This document shows positions 61,056 through 64,000 of a stretch of 64,000 nt of DNA, in pieces. This DNA is from Cladorhizidae sp. MBARI D1340-BT2 (Eukaryota > Porifera > Demospongiae > Poecilosclerida > Cladorhizidae). A program made the translations under genes and the position numbers. The notes below the pieces were generated by a model. That model ran no database searches. It was given only the letters and a program-made list of their open reading frames with translations, and was not told where the DNA came from. The stretch's first letter is position 1; each line of letters opens with the position of its first letter. The stretch covers positions 12,985,484 through 13,049,483 of the forward strand of contig JAQNBH010000010.1 of assembly GCA_028752905.1 (NCBI GenBank), in the 5' to 3' direction.

Positions 61056-62571
61056 ATCCTGCTTATCATTGGCATGGTCACATTGCCAATTACTGGACTG
61101 AAAGTGAGCTTAAATGTAGCCCATTTGTTTATAAGTTGACATGAGTTGTGGCCCACTTTACTTGCTTGTGATTGAGACTATATGCTGTCATGTTGCCACT
61201 TGTGGAGGAAATGAAGGCATTTTTGGGTTAAATATAAGTCATATGGATTGTCTTTCTGCATCATGAGCTCTACTGGAGCACATAGCACCCAATCCTCAGT
61301 GCAGCTGGAATTTCCAAAATAAGTTCTTAGGAGGTTTGAGCATCTGTCTATCATCCACTTGGCTTATAACACTCAGCAGCATCCTGTTGGTCACCTACTG
61401 CACAATAACATCTTCAAAGGGAAGAAACTCCTATACTTAGAATTTAAGTGAAGTGTATATCTGAGTATGCATATGTAAAATAAAAGGCAGCAACCATTTT
61501 TTCCCTTCCGACTATTTTAATTATATTCATATCTATGTGGTTAGTTGCTAAGCATAACATATTGTTCTTCCAACTCATCCAGTTTGACCATAAGCCATTG
61601 TCAACTGTGTTGACCCACCTCCATGGTTGTCAAAAGCCATTTTGCTTTCTAATGATCTTTACGACTACAAGGTTTCTTGAAAGCAAAAATTTATCATTTT
61701 GTTCTTGGATGCATCAGCAAACACTTGCTGCTGAATAGGTAAACTATTGACCAGGTAAAATAAACAAGAAAGTTCTTACATCTTGTTTCTTAATCATATT
61801 TACAGAAATATGGTTTGTCCTGAGTAATCAAAATCTGTTGTCTAACATTCATCAGTTATCACCTGCTATATGGTTGCTCGGTAGTTTTCATTGCTAATCT
61901 TCTTATATAAAAAAATTATTTGAAAAATGTTGGCTGCACAGGCACTGGGGATTAAGGGCATAAACAGATGCCTAATAAATACTTTCTCATTTCTTGCAAT
62001 CCCTGCAATCGGAATCTTGGAGGAAGATTTAGGAACCCACTAGCAGAACTAAACTCATGGCTGGAGGTTCATGGCAAGCAAAGGGATAAACACTTGAATC
62101 AGAGCTTGAACTAACACAAGATCTTCGTTTGAGAAAAAAATGGTCTCTCCATTCATCTCTGAGCTATGTGAGGAATTTTTTACAACCTCAGCTACTGCCA
62201 TTCAATCATTGCAGGGCACAACACTCTGCAAGCTTATAAAAATCAATAATTCAATGGAATTATAAGCAGAACAAGTGACGGCTCATGAATGTTGTTTTTC
62301 TACTTGGCTTGCGGAGTTTTCCTGCACAACTGTCAGCATGTCCTAGGAGGATGTAGCTGATCTTCGATAAAATATGGGAACCCTTACAGCAAAACAATAT
62401 AGCAACAACAAGTATAGCATGTGCAGATTTATATAGTGTACAGGAAGAAACGAGTTATAAAAAACTTTTTTCTAAGGGAACTGCAATACTTGTCCTCTTC
62501 CAAGGAGATGACTCTAAAAAAGAATAATAAAATCAGCAAAGTGTGGAATGTCATCATTTGCGTGTGTATGA
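61056..62571. other. No gene recognised
   Basis: AT-rich DNA. A plus-strand frame at 61,535-61,738 (67 codons, ending QQTLAAE) has no domain or splice support. Confidence 0.5.
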
Positions 62572-62648
62572 CAGGGAGAAAGAAGGCAGAAAAAGTCGGT
62601 ACCTACAGACCTGTAAGTCTCACACTTTGGGTTAAACATGTATTCTGA
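62572..62648 (+). mobile_element. LINE reverse-transcriptase scrap
   Basis: GRKKAEKVGTYRPVSLTLW, with YRPVSLT at 62,604-62,624, matches the (N/T)YRPVSLTS block of non-LTR retrotransposon RTs. Only this block is recognisable; sequence on both sides is unrelated, so it is a small relic. Confidence 0.5.
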
Positions 62649-63623
62649 TGTTCTAACACACTCTTACACCAAGTTATGCATTTCGAATGCATCTAAATGT
62701 TCCCAACCACACAAAAATATTTATAACTTTAAGGCAACATGGATTCATCTTAGTATCTCCAATGGGCACCCAAGTATGAAGTCCTACACGATGCCAGTTT
62801 AAGGGAAGGATGGAAGGATGATTATTGCAGACATGAATGGAACTGAAGTGGAATGACTTGGAAGTTTTAGAGAACAAGAAGATAAAGATATAGCTAATTA
62901 GAGGCACCAGCTAGGTATTGATAAGCCAGCAAATCTGGAGTTTATCTTGATTAACTGCATTGGAAATGATCATGTAAACGCAAATAGCAAGAATGTGCAT
63001 CATTTAGAATCCATTCTCATGCTTTACGGTACCCAACCTTGAGATATATGAAGACATTACTGTTGGAGACACAGAAACTCAGAATTGGACTCCACACAAC
63101 TCTTGGATAGAGCCCTTAACAACTTCCATAATGCAGAGAAACAATAGCAAAAACAAGCAAACACAAAAAGGACAAAACAAGGAAATTTATATTTAGTAAC
63201 TAACATCCATGTTTGGTTGGCTTGTCAGAAAAACAAAGAAAATAAGATTGTACCCACATAGAGTTAGACAACCCTTTAGGTATACATGATTTCAATTGGT
63301 AAAGGGTCTTTTTCCTATAAAATGAGCAGATGCTTTAAAAAAAAGAAGTCAATCCAAAGGGGCTATTTCTTTTTCAATCATTGACAATGACCCTGTTTAT
63401 TTCAGGTAACTGCTCAATGTATTAGCTACACATTCAGTAATTAGCATACTAGTTTAATAAATGCCAAACTCCATTTCCATTTGCTACATTTATTGTATTG
63501 TAGCTCCTCAGTGAAATCAGTTCAAGTAGGTTGCATACTTTTTCATGGGATGGAAAGGTATATGGTGGACTTCTTTCTTCAAGTAGTGAAAGACAATGCT
63601 GTGGAGGAAAAGGCGGTTTACTA
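62649..63623. other. No gene recognised
   Basis: AT-rich sequence with no conserved signal. The minus frame at 62,674-62,907 has no support. Confidence 0.5.
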
Positions 63624-63758
63624 TTACCTGGCAGTAGAATAGATGGTGTAGTATTTTTGGAATGGAAGAAAAGGTGGTTTGTTGCTTCCGTTCTTATTGC
63701 ACTTCTTATAGATGATCACTGCAGCTCCGACAAAAAGACCATACAAGAGTCCTTCCAT
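63624..63758 (-). other. Possible minus-strand exon with a membrane-like segment
   Basis: A 44-codon minus frame reads MEGLLYGLFVGAAVIIYKKC, then basic residues and KPPFLPFQKYYTIYSTAR. The hydrophobic stretch followed by KK resembles a membrane anchor with a cytoplasmic tail. GCCAG then GTAATAG at its end resembles a donor. Just downstream, CCTTTTCCTCCACAG looks like an acceptor, but only 29 bases lie between, too few for an intron. A second similar peptide motif (SKPPFPP) occurs in another frame at 63,605. Weak evidence. Confidence 0.18.
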
Positions 63759-64000
63759 GAATAAAGCAAGGTCAGAACAACTCCAACAAAGAGTTTGCTA
63801 TTGTCCTTCAAGCCAACATAACCACGAGAAGAAATAACACCCAATAAACAGTAGTTTATTACCTTCAATTTTACAAGATTGCCTAATGATTTGGAACTGT
63901 CTAAACTAATAACATATTAGGGATAAAAATTAATTTTCAAACTAGTACAATATATACACTCCAACAGTGTAGAATTGTATACAGGTGTGCATGACATGAT

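Overview
The window is repeat-dominated eukaryotic nuclear DNA, most likely from an animal. The evidence is a tandem satellite array, hAT and piggyBac-type DNA transposons, Penelope-like retroelement (PLE) relics, a LINE scrap, CA/AT microsatellites and at least one spliced-looking exon. There are no bacterial-style genes, and the taxon cannot be fixed from this sequence alone. Many of the small open frames in the satellite are artefacts of its periodicity.

Layout. Positions 1-46,995 are one array of a 59-bp satellite (roughly 575 monomers). It is interrupted at 12,401-30,363 by four near-identical copies of an inactive hAT-superfamily transposon, all in the same orientation. These copies are separated by 1,597, 1,656 and 1,715 bp of satellite (27, 28 and 29 monomers). 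The transposon was inserted once and then co-amplified with the satellite as a macro-repeat of about 4.7 kb. The third copy later received a 681-bp TTAA-flanked MITE. The right-hand array (30,364-46,995) has a 30-monomer higher-order repeat (1,769 bp) with internal expansions of 10 and 13 monomers. It still contains several unoccupied versions of the hAT target site.

The array ends at 46,995 inside a degenerate Penelope-like element (copy A, to about 49.6 kb). A second PLE copy (B, about 50.2-52.5 kb) follows head-to-tail. Copy B carries the unamplified counterpart of the satellite monomer at 50,208-50,275, in the same place relative to flanking PLE coding sequence. The satellite therefore appears to be a short N-terminal coding segment of a PLE that lost 9 bp and was amplified in place. 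This is the main discovery in the window. Copy A retains recognisable RT blocks; copy B has lost the RT core and carries an inserted 70-bp-arm inverted repeat of a PLE tail that resembles a hammerhead ribozyme core.

From 52.5 to 64 kb the sequence is ordinary AT-rich intergenic or intronic DNA. It holds a piggyBac-type MITE, compound CA minisatellites, a 67-bp minisatellite with an inverted end, dispersed PLE-tail fragments and a LINE RT scrap. A few minus-strand exon candidates are present; the best is 59,589-59,735, phase 0, with good splice sites at both ends. Because most of the window is near-identical tandem repeat, exact copy numbers depend on assembly quality.
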